A DNA stretch of 64,000 nt from Streptomyces antimycoticus (GCF_005405925.1 NZ_BJHV01000001.1:2542001-2606000), one strand, 5' to 3'; shown: positions 1 to 10,519, counted from the stretch's first letter. The notes: generated by a model not told the origin, from the letters alone. Numbers and translations are program-made.

Positions 1-677
1 GCGCCGACCTTGAGCAGCATGGTGGTCTCGGACATGTTGGAGTCGCCCACGATGACATGCAGCCGGCGGTAACGCTCGGCGTCGGCGTGGGGTTCGTCGC
101 GGGTGTTGATGATCGGCCGGGAGCGGGTCGTCGCGGAGCTGACGCCCTCCCAGATGTGCTCGGCGCGCTGGCTGACGCAGTAGACCGCGCCACGCGGGGT
201 CTGGAGCACCTTGCCCGCACCGCACAGCAGCTGCCGCGTCACCAGGAACGGGATGAGAATGTCGGCGAGCCGGGAGAACTCGCCGTGCCGTGCCACCAGA
301 TAGTTCTCGTGGCAGCCGTAGGAGTTGCCCGCGGAGTCGGTGTTGTTCTTGAAGAGATAGACGTCGCCCGCGATTCCCTCCTCGTGCAGGCGACGCTCCG
401 CGTCCACGAGCAGACCCTCGAGAATGCGCTCGCCTGCCTTGTCGTGGGTGACCAGCTCGGTCACGTTGTCACACTCGGGGGTTGCGTATTCCGGGTGCGA
501 ACCCACGTCGAGATAGAGGCGGGCGCCGTTGCGCAGGAAGACATTGCTGCTGCGGCCCCAGGAGACGACACGGCGGAAGAGGTAGCGCGCCACTTCGTCA
601 GGAGACAACCGGCGCTGTCCCCTGAATGTGCACGTGACGCCGTACTCGTTCTCCAGCCCGAAAATGCGGCGGTCCAT
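1..677 (-). CDS. pafA: Pup--protein ligase PafA (3' part beyond window)
   Basis: This is the N-terminal 225 residues of PafA, which uses ATP to attach deamidated Pup to substrate lysines. The start ATG at 677 opens with [14 protein letters not shown], typical of the family. The carboxylate-amine-ligase-like fold shows in [16 protein letters not shown], where the Asp at residue 57 is the expected catalytic aspartate, in [13 protein letters not shown], and in [12 protein letters not shown]. The same motifs occur in dop at 5.7-7.2 kb, as expected for these paralogues. The frame runs off the left edge with no stop. The gene follows the MFS transporter gene by only 9 bp on the same strand, so the two may be co-transcribed. 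Confidence 0.95.
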   Translation of the reverse strand, partial: MDRRIFGLENEYGVTCTFRGQRRLSPDEVARYLFRRVVSWGRSSNVFLRNGARLYLDVGSHPEYATPECDNVTELVTHDKAGERILEGLLVDAERRLHEEGIAGDVYLFKNNTDSAGNSYGCHENYLVARHGEFSRLADILIPFLVTRQLLCGAGKVLQTPRGAVYCVSQRAEHIWEGVSSATTRSRPIINTRDEPHADAERYRRLHVIVGDSNMSETTMLLKVG

Positions 678-686
678 GCCTGAACA

Positions 687-1969
687 TTACGCCTGATGGC
701 GTGCTCTGAAACCGGGTTCGACGGCACGGTTGCGATCATTTTCCGCACAGGGTTCATCCGGTGTTGGGGGAACGGCCGGCCGGACGACGGGGCGTGGCCG
801 GTCCAGGAGGAAGCGCTGGGCCGCCAGCAGCACCGCCAGCGCGGCCACTCCACCGGCCGCGGGCACCGCGAATCCGGGGGCCACTCCGCCAAGCTGGACC
901 GCGGGCCCCGCCACGGCGGTGCCGACCGCGTTGCCCACCACGAACGTGGTCACCAGCCAGGAGAACGCCTCGGTGACCGTGCCGGTGGGCGCGTGGCGGT
1001 CCACGACGACGAAAGCGCAGGCCAGCGCCGGGGCCAGGAACACTCCCGCCACCCCGGCGAGGACGGTCATCATGACGACGCCCGGCACCAGCATGAGCGG
1101 CAGATAGCCGAGTGCCAGCGCGGCCACCAGCAGTCGCAGCCGCCGTTCGGGCGCGCCGGGCCAGGTGCGGCCGCCGTAGACGATGCCGCCGACCAGCGCG
1201 CCCACGCCGAGGGCGGAGAGCAGCGCGCTGGAGACCACGCCACCACCGTGCTCGTCGGCGTAGGCCACCGCGGCCACCGCGATCGCGCCGAGGGCGAGCC
1301 CGATGAAGAAGAACGACCCGAGCAGCACCAGCAGCCCGGGCGAGCGCAGCGCGCCCAGCCAGTGCGCCTCGCGCGGCGCCGAGCGCCACTGCCGCGACGG
1401 ACGCGAGACCACGACCCAGAGCGCGCCCGCGACCCCGATGGCGTTGATGACCAGCAGCGCGGCCGCCTCGGACCACACGGCCACGCTCAGGGTGACCAGC
1501 AGCGGGCCGACGGCGAACATCACCTCCTGGGCCACGGCGTCCAGCGCGTACGCCGCGTGCACCTGGTCCTCGCGCCGCAGCACCGAGGGCCACAGCGCCC
1601 GCAGCCCGCCCTCCAGCGGCGGCGTGAACAGGCCGGCGATCAGCATGGCGGCGTACGCCACGGGCAGCGGATCGAGCCCGACGACGGCGAACAGGACCAT
1701 CCCGAGCGCGGAGGTCACGGCGGCGGGGAGCATCACCCAGGTCTGGCCGAAGCGGTCCACGGCCCGGCCCAGCAGCGGCTGGCCCACCGCGTTGGCCACG
1801 CCGTAGACGGCCGACAGCCCCCGGCGAGGGCGTAGCTGCCGCCCTCGGCGCGGGCGAAGAGCAGCACGGCCAGGGCGGCGGTGGCGTTCGGAAGCCGTCC
1901 CAGCAGCGTGCCGATGAGCAGCCGTGCCGCGTGCGGGGTGCGCAGCAGTTCCCCGTAGCCAGCCGCCAT
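687..1969 (-). CDS. MFS transporter, apparent frameshift
   Basis: This is a major facilitator superfamily permease of about 427 residues with roughly 12 hydrophobic segments. The conserved N-terminal loop is LGRAVDRFGQTWVM. The start ATG at 1969 follows an AGGAAGGGG ribosome site. The reading frame is broken. Residues 1-49 (MAAGYGELLRTPHAARL onward) are in one frame and the rest in another, and the frames join if one base is added in the C run at 1818-1822. The protein otherwise reads smoothly through to a TAA at 687, so a sequence error or very recent mutation is likelier than an old pseudogene. The substrate is unknown. It is divergent from the LacI regulator at 2.2 kb, which may control it. 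Confidence 0.8.
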
Positions 1970-1988
1970 TTGCCTGCCCCTTCCTTGC

Positions 1989-2032
1989 CAGGTCCTGCTT
2001 CAGGTCCTGCTTCAGGTCCTGTTCCAGGTCCC
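1989..2032. repeat. 12-bp tandem repeat in the MFS leader
   Basis: About 3.6 head-to-tail copies of CAGGTCCTGCTT lie 20-63 bp upstream of the MFS start codon. Each unit contains CAGGTCCTG, palindromic except for its central base. It could be a protein-binding array or a slippage-prone tract in the 5' leader. No function can be assigned from sequence. Confidence 0.75.
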
Positions 2033-2092
2033 CGCGGATTTCTGTGGGTTGTCACGAATGCGTCGCGGGTGCGGCGCGGGTCGTGTGTGACG

Positions 2093-2125
2093 TTGTACGT
2101 ATAACTGCCAGCGTCATACGTACCA
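2093..2125. promoter_or_regulatory. Putative operator between MFS and LacI genes
   Basis: GTACGTAT (2095-2102) and ATACGTAC (2116-2123) form a perfect 8-bp inverted repeat, and the similarity extends to 13-bp half-sites. Each arm contains the palindrome TACGTA, and the two centres are 21 bp apart, about two helical turns. The position in the divergent MFS/LacI intergenic region suits autoregulation and control of the transporter by the adjacent LacI-family protein. That link is inference. Confidence 0.6.
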
Positions 2126-2206
2126 TGGCCGCCACCGCGGGTCCACTCGCGGGCAGAAATGAGCAGCCACGCGGCGGGACGCGTGGCGGCGGAGGGAGCG
2201 AAGGCG

Positions 2207-3393
2207 ATGGTGGCGAGCGCGGACCGCGCCCACGCGGCGGAGGGGGCCGCCGGGAAAGGTCCCCGGGGAACCGGCCGGACGGGTGAGTCCGCACGCCGCG
2301 AGGGCCCGGGCGGGGGCGGGACGGCCGCTCGCTCAGAGAACGCGGCGGGCGCCGGTCCCGGTGGCGCGGCGGCCACGGGGCGGCCGGTCGCGGGACGGGC
2401 GACGAGCCGGGATGTGGCGCGGCTGGCGGGCGTGTCCCAGGCGACGGTGTCCCTGGTGCTCGGCGAGAAGTGGCCCGGACGGGTCTCCGAGCGCACCGTG
2501 GAGGCCGTGCGGGCCGCCGCGCGCGATCTCGGCTACCGCCCCAACCTCGCGGCCCGCAGCCTCCGCCTGGGCCGCACCAGGACCGTCCTCCTGGTGGTGC
2601 CCGCCCTGACGACCGAGTTCTTCGCCCGCGTCTACACCGGGGCCGAGCGGGTCGCCGCCGACCATGGCTTCGGGGTGGTGCTCTATCCGTCCCCCGAGGG
2701 CGTGGGCCCGGCCCGGGACCCGTTCGACTCGGCCCGCGCCTCGCTCGACGGGGTGATCGCCTCCTCCATGGCGGCCGACGCGCTGGCCGCGGTGCGCGGC
2801 GGCGGGCTGCCGCTGGTGATGCTGGACAGCGATCCGGAGGACGTGGCCGCGGCGGCCACCGTCAACCTCGACATCGCGGATGGGGCACGGCAGGCGGCGG
2901 GCATCTGCTGGCGCTCGGGCACCGCCGGGTGGCCCATCTCGCGGCGGCGGTGGACTCCTGGACCTTCCAGGTCCGCGCCCGGGCCCTGGCGGAGGCGATG
3001 GACGAGGTCCCGGGCACCGCGTTGGGCATCGAACCGGCGGGGCTGACCGTCGAGGAGGGCCGCCGGGCCGCCGAACGCGTCCTGGCCCGCCCCGGGCCCC
3101 GGCCGACCGCGCTCGTCTGCGACGACGACATCCTGGCCGCGGGCGCCTGCAAGGCGGCCCGCCGGCTGGGGCTGCGGATCCCGGACGACATCTCGGTGAC
3201 CGGCTTCGACGATCTGGCGCTGGCCACGGCGGTGGAACCGGAGCTGACCACGGTGCGGCTCCCGGCGGAGGCGGTGGGCGCGGCCGGTATGCGGGCCCTG
3301 ATGACGCTCATGGACGGCGGGACGCCCCGGGACACCGTGCTGCCCGTCGAACTGATCCCACGGGGCTCCACGGCCCCTCCCCCACGGTCCTGA
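2207..3393 (+). CDS. LacI-family transcriptional regulator, apparent frameshift
   Basis: The N-terminal LacI helix-turn-helix reads TSRDVARLAGVSQATVSLVL, followed by the hinge GYRPNLAARSLRLGRT and a periplasmic-binding-protein-like effector domain ending near SVTGFDDLALATAVEPELTT. About 65 extra Gly/Ala-rich residues precede the DNA-binding domain. I chose ATG 2207 because GGAGGGAG lies before it; ATG 2159 is also in frame but has a poor ribosome site. The frame changes once, between about 2882 and 2901, where adding one base restores a continuous protein of about 395 residues. The gene is divergent from the MFS transporter and convergent with prcA. Confidence 0.8.
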
Positions 3394-3490
3394 CCGGCCT
3401 CGGGGCCACCATTGCGGTCGTTGCGCGGGGCCCGGGGGCGGTGTGGGGCCGTGGGGGCTCCTCAACGCGCCCCGTGGCGCCGTACACGAC

Positions 3491-3528
3491 GTCGCCGTCG
3501 CCCCGGGTGGGCCCGGGGCGACGGCGAC
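3491..3528. terminator. Bidirectional hairpin between lacI-type gene and prcA
   Basis: A perfect 17-bp inverted repeat (3491-3507 with 3512-3528) has a four-base loop. It lies in the 160-bp gap between two convergent genes, as expected for a shared terminator. There is no clear U tract, which is usual for Streptomyces. Confidence 0.75.
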
Positions 3529-3553
3529 GGAGAAACGAACGGCAGCGGCCGGG

Positions 3554-4327
3554 TCAGTCCTCGGACTCCGAGGTGGATTCCTCGGTCCCTTCGGAGTCGG
3601 ACGACTCCTCCGAGCCCGCCGCGCTCTCCCCCGACTCCAGGAGCCGGGAGAGCTGACCGCCCAGGACGCGCTTGAACTTGCGCTTCTGGGGGCGGTTGCG
3701 GTCCAGGACCGCCACCTCGAGCTGCTCGGCGGTGAGACTGCGCTCACCGCCGTTGTTGTCACGGGAGAGCGAGTCGACGGCCAGCTTGAGGGCCTCGGCG
3801 AGGGTCATGCCGTCCCGGTGGCGCTGGTCGAGATAGCTGCTGATCTGGTCGGCGTTGCCACCGACGGCGACCGAGCCATGCTCGTCCACGATGGAGCCGT
3901 CATGCGGGAGGCGGTAGATCTGGTCGTCCTCGGGGCCCTCCCCGACCTCGGCGACGATCAGCTCGACCTCGTACGGCTTCTCGGCGGCGCTGGAGAAGAT
4001 CGTGCCCAGGGTCTGGGCGTAGACATTCGCCAGCCCACGGGCCGTGACATCCTCACGGTCATAGGTATAGCCGCGCAGATCGGCGTAACGGACACCGCCG
4101 ATGCGCAGATTCTCGAATTCGTTGTACTTACCGACCGCCGCGAAGGCGATCCGGTCATAGATCTCGCTGACCTTGTGCAGCGCGCGGGACGGGTTCTCCG
4201 CAACGAAGACGATGCCGTCGGCGTACTGCAGCACGACCACGCTGCGGCCGCGGGCGATGCCCTTACGGGCGTATTCGGCGCGGTCGGCCATGGCCTGCTG
4301 AGGAGAAACATAGAACGGCGTCGTCAC
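3554..4327 (-). CDS. prcA: 20S proteasome alpha subunit
   Basis: The non-catalytic outer-ring subunit of the actinobacterial proteasome has 257 residues. It opens with [20 protein letters not shown], giving the gate-forming N terminus and first helix typical of PrcA. The body contains [20 protein letters not shown] and ends in an acidic Ser/Glu tail ([19 protein letters not shown]) seen in Streptomyces alpha subunits. The start is GTG at 4327 after GGGACGG. prcB lies 53 bp upstream on the same strand, so alpha and beta are co-transcribed. Confidence 0.96.
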   Translation of the reverse strand: MTTPFYVSPQQAMADRAEYARKGIARGRSVVVLQYADGIVFVAENPSRALHKVSEIYDRIAFAAVGKYNEFENLRIGGVRYADLRGYTYDREDVTARGLANVYAQTLGTIFSSAAEKPYEVELIVAEVGEGPEDDQIYRLPHDGSIVDEHGSVAVGGNADQISSYLDQRHRDGMTLAEALKLAVDSLSRDNNGGERSLTAEQLEVAVLDRNRPQKRKFKRVLGGQLSRLLESGESAAGSEESSDSEGTEESTSESED

Positions 4328-4380
4328 CGGCTGTCCGTCCCTTCTGTCAATGGCGAATGCATTCCGGCTGGACCGTCCTC

Positions 4381-5226
4381 TCAGAGAAGGGCGGCGCGGG
4401 GGCCGTCCGGCTCTTCGAGGCGCCGTTCATGGATGGCACGGGCGAGCTCGGACACCTCGTCCTCGCCGAACCTCTTGAAACCGTCCTCGGTGATGGAGGT
4501 GATGATCGGGTAAATGCGGCGGGCGAGATCCGGCCCGCCGGTCGCCGAATCGTCGTCGGCCGCGTCATAGAGCGCCTGGAGCACGGCGGTGGCGGCCTGC
4601 TCCTCGGTCAGGTCCTGGCGATAGAGCTTCTTGAGCGCGCCCCGGGCGAACATCGAGCCCGAGCCGGTGGCGGCGAAGCCGCGCTCCTCCGAACGCCCTC
4701 CGGTCACGTCGTAGGAGAAGATGCGGCCCTTCTCCCGGTCGACGTCCCACCCCGCGAAGAGCGGGACCACGGCGAGGCCCTGCATCGCCATGCCGAGGTT
4801 GCCGCGGATCATGGTCGACAGCCTGTTCGCCTTGCCCTCGAGCGAGAGGACGGTGCCCTCGACCTTCTCGAAGTGCTCCAGCTCGAGCTGGAAGAGCTTG
4901 ACCATCTCCACGGCGATACCCGCGGTCCCCGCGATCCCGACGGCCGAATACTCGTCGGCGGGGAAGACCTTCTCGATGTCACGCTGCGCGATGACATTGC
5001 CCATGGTGGCGCGGCGGTCACCGGCGAGCACCACGCCGCCGGGGAAGCTCACCGCCACGATGGTGGTGCCATGGGGGGCCTCGATGGCGCCTTGCACCGG
5101 GGGCAGCGGACGGTTCCCCGGAAGCAGCTCGGGCGAGTGCTCGCCCAGGAAGTCCATGAACGACGAGGAGCCGGGCGTCAGGAAGGCAGCCGGCAGACGC
5201 CCTGTGCTACGAGTGTTGGCTTCCAC
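4381..5226 (-). CDS. prcB: 20S proteasome beta subunit
   Basis: The catalytic proteasome subunit has 281 residues and a 53-residue propeptide. Autocleavage is expected before Thr54 in [12 protein letters not shown], leaving Thr54 as the N-terminal nucleophile. Supporting residues lie in [20 protein letters not shown] and in ATGSGSMFA. The start is GTG at 5226 after GGAAGGAAACGT. It lies between pup and prcA on the same strand. Confidence 0.96.
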   Translation of the reverse strand: MEANTRSTGRLPAAFLTPGSSSFMDFLGEHSPELLPGNRPLPPVQGAIEAPHGTTIVAVSFPGGVVLAGDRRATMGNVIAQRDIEKVFPADEYSAVGIAGTAGIAVEMVKLFQLELEHFEKVEGTVLSLEGKANRLSTMIRGNLGMAMQGLAVVPLFAGWDVDREKGRIFSYDVTGGRSEERGFAATGSGSMFARGALKKLYRQDLTEEQAATAVLQALYDAADDDSATGGPDLARRIYPIITSITEDGFKRFGEDEVSELARAIHERRLEEPDGPRAALL

Positions 5227-5288
5227 ACGTTTCCTTCCACCAGATCTTGAAATACTGCACGGACCATACCCCTGGCCATGGAAGTCAT

Positions 5289-5323
5289 CCGTCCTGCGCC
5301 CCCTTCGCGGGGACGCAGGACGG
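5289..5323. terminator. Hairpin between pup and prcB (possible attenuator)
   Basis: CCGTCCTGCG (5289-5298) pairs with CGCAGGACGG (5314-5323). An inner CCCC/GGGG extension gives a bulged stem of about 14 bp. It lies in the 109-bp gap between pup and prcB, which are transcribed leftward. There is no U tract after it, so it could be a partial terminator or an mRNA-stabilising 3' end for pup. Confidence 0.55.
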
Positions 5324-5335
5324 AGAAGACGCGCT

Positions 5336-5554
5336 CTACTGCCCGCCCTTCTGGACGAACGACCTCACGAAGTCCTCCGCGTTCTCCTCGAGCACGTCGT
5401 CGATCTCGTCCAGCACGGAGTCGACGTCGTCGGAGAGCTTCTCCTGCCGCTCCTTCAGGTCCTCCGCGGCCTGCGCGTCCTGCGCCTGCTCCTCGACCTC
5501 TTCGGTCGAGCGCGACGCCTTCTGCTGACCGCCGCCGGTGTCCTTGGTCGCCAT
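5336..5554 (-). CDS. pup: Prokaryotic ubiquitin-like protein Pup
   Basis: Pup is the 72-residue protein modifier that marks proteins for the proteasome. It is acidic and disordered in its first half and has the helical ARC-binding segment ([20 protein letters not shown]). It ends in GGQ, so Dop must deamidate the C-terminal Gln to Glu before PafA can use it. I chose the ATG at 5554 because GGTGAGGG lies just before it and the family begins [12 protein letters not shown] longer in-frame extension upstream is not needed. prcB follows 109 bp downstream. Confidence 0.97.
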   Translation of the reverse strand: MATKDTGGGQQKASRSTEEVEEQAQDAQAAEDLKERQEKLSDDVDSVLDEIDDVLEENAEDFVRSFVQKGGQ

Positions 5555-5689
5555 ATCCCTCACCCCGCTCGGTTCGCCCGCTGATTCGATCGGTCTCAAG
5601 ATCAGACCCTACAAGCCGGGTCCGACATCGGCCTCCCACTCGCTACAACGTACGGAGGCCACCTCGATGATTCCCGGCTCAAGGGCATT

Positions 5690-7201
5690 TCAGCCGCCGG
5701 ACAGCACCCGGACCAGGTCCTCGGCCGTGCGGCAGCGGTCCAGCAGCTCCTTGACGTGGTTGCGGGTGCCGCGCAGCGGCTCCAGCGTGGGGACCCGTTG
5801 CAGAGAGTCACGGCCCGGCAGATCGAAGATCACCGAGTCCCAGGAGGCCGCGGCGACGTCGTCCGCGTACTGCTCCAGGCAGCGGCCGCGGAAGTAGGCG
5901 CGGGTGTCCTCCGGGGGCTTGTTCTGGGCGCGGGCGACCTCCTGGTCGTCCAGCAGCCGCTTCATCTTGCCGCGGGCCGCCAGCCGGTTGTACAGGCCCT
6001 TGTCGGGGCGTACATCGGCGTACTGCAGGTCCACCAGGTGAAGCCGGGCCGCGTCCCACTCCAGGGTGTCGCGCCGGCGGTAGCCCTCCAGCAGCTCCCG
6101 CTTGGCGATCCAGTCCAGCTCGCCGGACAGGCTCATGGGATCGCGCTCCAGCCGGTTCAGCACGTCCTCCCAGCGGGTCAGGACGTCCCGGGTCTGCTCG
6201 TCGGCGTCCGCGCCGTAGCGGTCCTCGACGTATTTGCGGGCGAGCTCGAAGTACTCCATCTGAAGCTGCACCGCGGTCAGCGTGCGGCCGCTGCGCAGCG
6301 TGATCAGACGGCGCAGTGTCGGGTCGTGCGAGACCTGGTGCAGGGTGCGCACCGGCTGGTCCACCGCGAGGTCCACGGCGATGAAGCCGTCCTCGATCAT
6401 CGACAGCACCAGGGCGGTGGTGCCCAGCTTGAGGTAGGTCGAGAGCTCGGAGAGGTTGGCGTCCCCGATGATCACGTGGAGCCGGCGGTACTTCTCGGCG
6501 TCGGCGTGCGGCTCGTCGCGGGTGTTGATGATCGGGCGCTTGAGCGTGGTCTCCAGGCCGACCTCGACCTCGAAGTAGTCGGCCCGCTGGCTGATCTGGA
6601 AGCCGTGCTCATGGCCGTCCTGGCCGATGCCGACGCGGCCGGCGCCGGTGACGACCTGGCGGGAGACGAAGAAGGGCGTCAGGTGGCGCACGATGTCCGA
6701 GAAGGCGGTCTCCCGCTTCATCAGGTAGTTCTCATGCGTGCCGTAGGAGGCGCCCTTGTTGTCGGTGTTGTTCTTGTAGAGGTGGATCTGCTGTCCGCCG
6801 GGCAGCTCGGCGGCGCGGAGCGCGGCCTCGGCCATGATGCGCTCGCCCGCCTTGTCCCAGAGCACCGCGTCCCGGGGATTGGTGACCTCGGGGGCCGAGT
6901 ACTCGGGGTGGGCGTGGTCCACATAGAGCCGCGCGCCGTTGGTGAGGATCACATTGGCCAGGCCGATGTCCTCGTCCGTGAGCTGGCTGGCGTCGGCGGT
7001 CTCGCGCGCGAGGTCGAAGCCGCGGGCGTCCCGCAGCGGGTTCTCCTCCTCGAAGTCCCAGCGGGCGCGACGCGCCCGGTGCATCGCCGCCGCGTAGGCG
7101 TTGACGACCTGGGATGAGGTGAGCATGGCATTGGCGTTCGGGTGCCCCGGGACGGAGATCCCGTACTCCGTCTCGATTCCCATTACGCGCCGTACGGTCA
7201 T
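5690..7201 (-). CDS. dop: Pup deamidase/depupylase Dop
   Basis: Dop (503 residues) deamidates the Pup C-terminal glutamine and also removes Pup from conjugates. It shares the PafA fold. Visible features are [36 protein letters not shown] with the catalytic Asp95, [19 protein letters not shown] and [19 protein letters not shown]. The start ATG at 7201 follows GGAGGG. pup begins 135 bp downstream on the same strand. The hairpin after arc implies that dop has its own promoter in the 7202-7412 gap. Confidence 0.96.
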   Translation of the reverse strand: MTVRRVMGIETEYGISVPGHPNANAMLTSSQVVNAYAAAMHRARRARWDFEEENPLRDARGFDLARETADASQLTDEDIGLANVILTNGARLYVDHAHPEYSAPEVTNPRDAVLWDKAGERIMAEAALRAAELPGGQQIHLYKNNTDNKGASYGTHENYLMKRETAFSDIVRHLTPFFVSRQVVTGAGRVGIGQDGHEHGFQISQRADYFEVEVGLETTLKRPIINTRDEPHADAEKYRRLHVIIGDANLSELSTYLKLGTTALVLSMIEDGFIAVDLAVDQPVRTLHQVSHDPTLRRLITLRSGRTLTAVQLQMEYFELARKYVEDRYGADADEQTRDVLTRWEDVLNRLERDPMSLSGELDWIAKRELLEGYRRRDTLEWDAARLHLVDLQYADVRPDKGLYNRLAARGKMKRLLDDQEVARAQNKPPEDTRAYFRGRCLEQYADDVAAASWDSVIFDLPGRDSLQRVPTLEPLRGTRNHVKELLDRCRTAEDLVRVLSGG

Positions 7202-7412
7202 GCGGCCCTCCTTGCCCGGCGCCGCCCCCGGCTGAGGTCGGCGCTCAAGTACCGCTGCGCTCCCGGTCCATATGCGGCCCCCGATCCCCCGTGCCGCGAT
7301 CGTGCGGTACCGAAGAGCCTAGAACGGCCAAGCGGTGCTGCGGAGATCATTTCAGTCATTGCTCCGGTCGGGCTCGTAGGACTCATACGAAGAATGCGGT
7401 CCGAAAAGCGCA

Positions 7413-7452
7413 TCCGGCTGCGGATGCCCCGTCCAGGACATCCGCAGCCGGA
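7413..7452 (-). terminator. Terminator of arc
   Basis: A perfect 13-bp inverted repeat (7413-7425 with 7440-7452) lies 8 bp past the arc stop codon. On the transcribed strand it is soon followed by TTTT. This looks like a genuine intrinsic terminator separating arc from dop. Confidence 0.75.
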
Positions 7453-7460
7453 CTGCGGTG

Positions 7461-9227
7461 TTACAGGTACTGACCGGTGTTCGCCACCGTGTCGATGGAG
7501 CGTCCCGTGTCCGCGCCCTGCTTTCCGGTGACCAGGGTGCGGATGTAGACGATCCGCTCGCCCTTCTTGCCGGAGATCCGGGCCCAGTCGTCCGGGTTCG
7601 TGGTGTTCGGCAGGTCCTCGTTCTCCTTGAACTCGTCCACGCAGGCGGCGAGCAGATGGGAGACGCGAAGGCCCTTCTGGTTGTGGTCCAGGAAGTCCTT
7701 GATCGCCATCTTCTTGGCGCGGTCCACAATGTTCTGGATCATGGCGCCGGAGTTGAAGTCCTTGAAGTAGAGGACTTCCTTGTCGCCATTGGCGTAGGTG
7801 ACCTCCAGGAAGCGGTTCTCCTCGGACTCGGTGTACATCTGCTCGACCACCGACTGGATCATCCCGCCGATCGCGGCCTTGGGCGACTGGCCGTGCTCGG
7901 TGAGGTCGTCCGTGTGGATCGGCAGGGACTCCGTGAGGTACTTCGAGAAGATGTCCTTGGCGGCCTCGGCGTCCGGACGCTCGATCTTGATCTTCACATC
8001 GAGACGGCCGGGGCGCAGGATCGCCGGGTCGATCATGTCCTCGCGGTTGGAGGCACCGATCACGATCACGTTCTCCAGGCCCTCCACGCCGTCGATCTCG
8101 GAGAGCAGCTGGGGGACGATGGTGTTCTCCACGTCCGAGCTGACCCCGGAGCCACGGGTGCGGAAGAGGGAGTCCATCTCGTCGAAGAAGACGATGACGG
8201 GCGTGCCCTCGCTGGCCTTCTCCCGAGCCCGCTGGAAGACCAGCCGGATGTGCCGCTCCGTCTCACCGACGTACTTGTTGAGCAGCTCGGGACCCTTGAT
8301 GTTGAGGAAGAAGCTCTTCCCCGCGGGCTTGCCGGTCACCTCGGCGACCTTCTTGGCAAGGGAGTTGGCCACCGCCTTGGCGATCAGCGTCTTGCCGCAG
8401 CCGGGCGGGCCGTACAGCAGCACACCCTTGGGCGGCCGCAGTTCGTGCTCCTTGAAGAGGTCGGGGTAGAGGTAGGGGAGCTCGACCGCGTCGCGGATCA
8501 GCTCGATCTGGTTTCCCAGACCGCCGATCTTGTTGTAGTCGATGTCCGGAACCTCTTCGAGGACGAGCTCCTCGACCTCGCTCTTCGGAACGACCTCGTA
8601 GACATAGCCGGACCGGGACTCGAGCAGCAGGGCGTCACCGGGGCGGATGGTGGTGTGCAGCAGCGGCTCTGCCAGCCGCACCACCCGCTCCTCGTCGGTG
8701 TGCCCGATCACCAGGGCGCGCTCGCCGTCCTCAAGGACTTCCTTGAGGGTGACGATGTCCCCGGCGCGCTCGAACTCCATGGCCTCGACCACATTGAGCG
8801 CCTCGTTGAGCATGACCTCCTGGCCGCGCTTGAGGTCGTCGAGCTCGACGCTTGGGCTGACATTCACCCGGAGTTTACGGCCCCCGGTAAAGATGTCGGC
8901 CGTACCGTCCTCGTTCGCCTGCAGAAAGGCTCCGAAACCGGCCGGCGGCTGGGCAAGCCGGTCGACCTCCTCCTTGAGGGCCACGATCTGGTCGCGGGCC
9001 TCACGGAGTGTGTTTGCGAGCCGCTCGTTCTGTGCGGAGACTCCCGCCAGATTGGTCTGCAGCTCGACGATCCGCTCTTCGAGAATCCTCGTATGACGCG
9101 GAGAGTCGGCGAGCTTGCGGCGCAGGACGGCGATTTCCTGCTCGAGATAGGCAACCTGGCCGGCAGGGTCATCAGACCCCCGCCCCGGCCGGATGCCGCG
9201 GTTGATGTCGTCGTCGTGGGCTGCCAC
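7461..9227 (-). CDS. arc: Proteasome-activating AAA+ ATPase ARC (Mpa)
   Basis: This ring ATPase captures pupylated proteins, unfolds them and feeds them to the 20S core. It has 588 residues. An N-terminal coiled coil (about 15-75) with [14 protein letters not shown] heptads binds Pup. Interdomain OB folds follow, then one AAA domain with Walker A GPPGCGKT, Walker [11 protein letters not shown] and [20 protein letters not shown]. It ends in QYL, the penultimate-Tyr tail that docks on PrcA. I chose GTG 9227 because GGAGGAGGTGAGG lies before it; an ATG 18 bp further out overlaps that ribosome site. Confidence 0.95.
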   Translation of the reverse strand: MAAHDDDINRGIRPGRGSDDPAGQVAYLEQEIAVLRRKLADSPRHTRILEERIVELQTNLAGVSAQNERLANTLREARDQIVALKEEVDRLAQPPAGFGAFLQANEDGTADIFTGGRKLRVNVSPSVELDDLKRGQEVMLNEALNVVEAMEFERAGDIVTLKEVLEDGERALVIGHTDEERVVRLAEPLLHTTIRPGDALLLESRSGYVYEVVPKSEVEELVLEEVPDIDYNKIGGLGNQIELIRDAVELPYLYPDLFKEHELRPPKGVLLYGPPGCGKTLIAKAVANSLAKKVAEVTGKPAGKSFFLNIKGPELLNKYVGETERHIRLVFQRAREKASEGTPVIVFFDEMDSLFRTRGSGVSSDVENTIVPQLLSEIDGVEGLENVIVIGASNREDMIDPAILRPGRLDVKIKIERPDAEAAKDIFSKYLTESLPIHTDDLTEHGQSPKAAIGGMIQSVVEQMYTESEENRFLEVTYANGDKEVLYFKDFNSGAMIQNIVDRAKKMAIKDFLDHNQKGLRVSHLLAACVDEFKENEDLPNTTNPDDWARISGKKGERIVYIRTLVTGKQGADTGRSIDTVANTGQYL

Positions 9228-9484
9228 GGTCCTCACCTCCTCCAAGGGGAGCTGGACGCTTCCTGACCCTACCTGGGCCGGTGCGGGTTGAAACCCCTAG
9301 ATCACAAACCCGGTCGGCGTGTGTCCGATCTTCACCCTTGCGCACTCCCTCACACCAGCCGAATACCCACCCAACAACATCGGAAAGCGACCGGTTGTAT
9401 CGTCGACACGGTCAACACCCGTCAGGGCTGGCGATATTTAGACACTGTTGAATGGCGTATCGAAGGAACAGCAGGGGGCACACC

Positions 9485-9775
9485 GTGCGGAACGAGGAGC
9501 TCGGCGATCTTGAAGTGTGGATTGACCAGGACTTGTGCACCGGCGACGGCATCTGCGCCCAGTACGCTCCCGAGGTCTTCGAACTCGACATCGACGGTCT
9601 AGCCTACGTCAAGAGCGCCGACGATGAGCTGCTACAAGAGAAGGGTGCCACCACTCCGGTGCCCCTGACCCTGCTCACCGAGGTCAAGGATTCGGCCAAG
9701 GAATGCCCCGGCGACTGCATCCATGTACGCCGCGTCACGGACCGGGTCGAGGTCTACGGCCCCGAGGCGGAGTGA
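9485..9775 (+). CDS. Small ferredoxin
   Basis: A 96-residue iron-sulfur electron carrier. The cysteines are arranged as DLCTGDGICAQYAPEVFEL and KECPGDCIHV, as in the single-cluster ferredoxins that serve P450s and related redox enzymes. I chose GTG 9485 because AGGGGG precedes it; ATG 9452 is in frame but has no good ribosome site. It is divergent from arc and convergent with the next gene (18 bp). No partner enzyme is adjacent, so its redox partner is unknown. Confidence 0.85.
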   Translation: MRNEELGDLEVWIDQDLCTGDGICAQYAPEVFELDIDGLAYVKSADDELLQEKGATTPVPLTLLTEVKDSAKECPGDCIHVRRVTDRVEVYGPEAE

Positions 9776-9793
9776 CACTCCGCGAGCGACCGC

Positions 9794-10393
9794 TCACACA
9801 CTCCCCGGAACCGGCAGCGCCTTCAGAACGAACCTGCCGTCCCGCCACTGCCAGTTGACCTTGCGCTGCTGATCCGGACAGCACCGCGGCACCTTGGCCG
9901 ACGAGTATCCGAGCAAGGTGGCCGAAACCGTCTTTCCGCGCACCGCGAAATCGCTGATGCTCATCCCTTCCTTCGGGTCCACGAAGGTGGCCACCACGCG
10001 GGGCGCGGCGCCCACGCGAGTCGGCTGGGAGAGCACATACACGCCACTGGGCGGGGTGCCGAACGCCGTCCGGCAGCGCACCACGACAGCGGTCTCCGGC
10101 CGCCCGTCGCCGTCCAGGTCCGCCGAGGCCCGGTCGATGACGTCGGGCTTGGCCCGTCCGCACTCCATCGGATAGTCCGCGGCGCGGGGATCGGGCGCCT
10201 TGGCCGCCGGAAGCCCCCCGGCACGCGGGGCGGAAGCCGCGGTGGACGTGGTGGCCTTGGCGTCGGAGGGCTGGAAGAACGACCCCCCGGCGATGACGGC
10301 GGCCACGGCGGCCGCGGTCGCGACCCAGTGCACCGGACGGGGATGGGTATGCGCGAGATCCGGGCCCAGAGGCTGCACGCGGGATGACTCCAT
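9794..10393 (-). CDS. Membrane-anchored hypothetical protein with FG-GAP-like motif
   Basis: A protein of 199 residues from ATG 10393. A short cytoplasmic segment is followed by one membrane helix (VATAAAVAAVIAGGSFF), a Thr/Ala/Pro-rich linker and an extracytoplasmic domain. That domain contains ADLDGDGRPETAVVVRC, which resembles the calcium-binding loops of FG-GAP/VCBS repeats, and further cysteines (ECGR, RCCPD). I do not recognise a named family. An upstream in-frame start at 10438 would only lengthen the cytoplasmic part. Confidence 0.7.
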   Translation of the reverse strand: MESSRVQPLGPDLAHTHPRPVHWVATAAAVAAVIAGGSFFQPSDAKATTSTAASAPRAGGLPAAKAPDPRAADYPMECGRAKPDVIDRASADLDGDGRPETAVVVRCRTAFGTPPSGVYVLSQPTRVGAAPRVVATFVDPKEGMSISDFAVRGKTVSATLLGYSSAKVPRCCPDQQRKVNWQWRDGRFVLKALPVPGSV

Positions 10394-10441
10394 GTAAGGG
10401 CTGAGGCGGGAGATGCCCCGCATCGTGCCACATCTCACAGG

Positions 10442-10484
10442 GGCGCGGCCACCGCCCGCACACGGGGAATTCGGTGGCCGCGCC
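10442..10484 (-). terminator. Hairpin after the tRNA methyltransferase gene
   Basis: A perfect 13-bp inverted repeat (10442-10454 with 10472-10484) has a 17-base loop. It lies 36 bp beyond the methyltransferase stop codon, between it and the hypothetical gene. It is a probable terminator. Confidence 0.55.
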
Positions 10485-10519
10485 GAGCCGTTGTGGCGCC
10501 GGTGTCCGTCAGGCGGCTC

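Noticed and set aside
5336..5599. An 87-residue Pup with a 15-residue N-terminal extension
   Set aside because: The ribosome site GGTGAGGG lies between the two starts and the family begins at MATKDTGGG.
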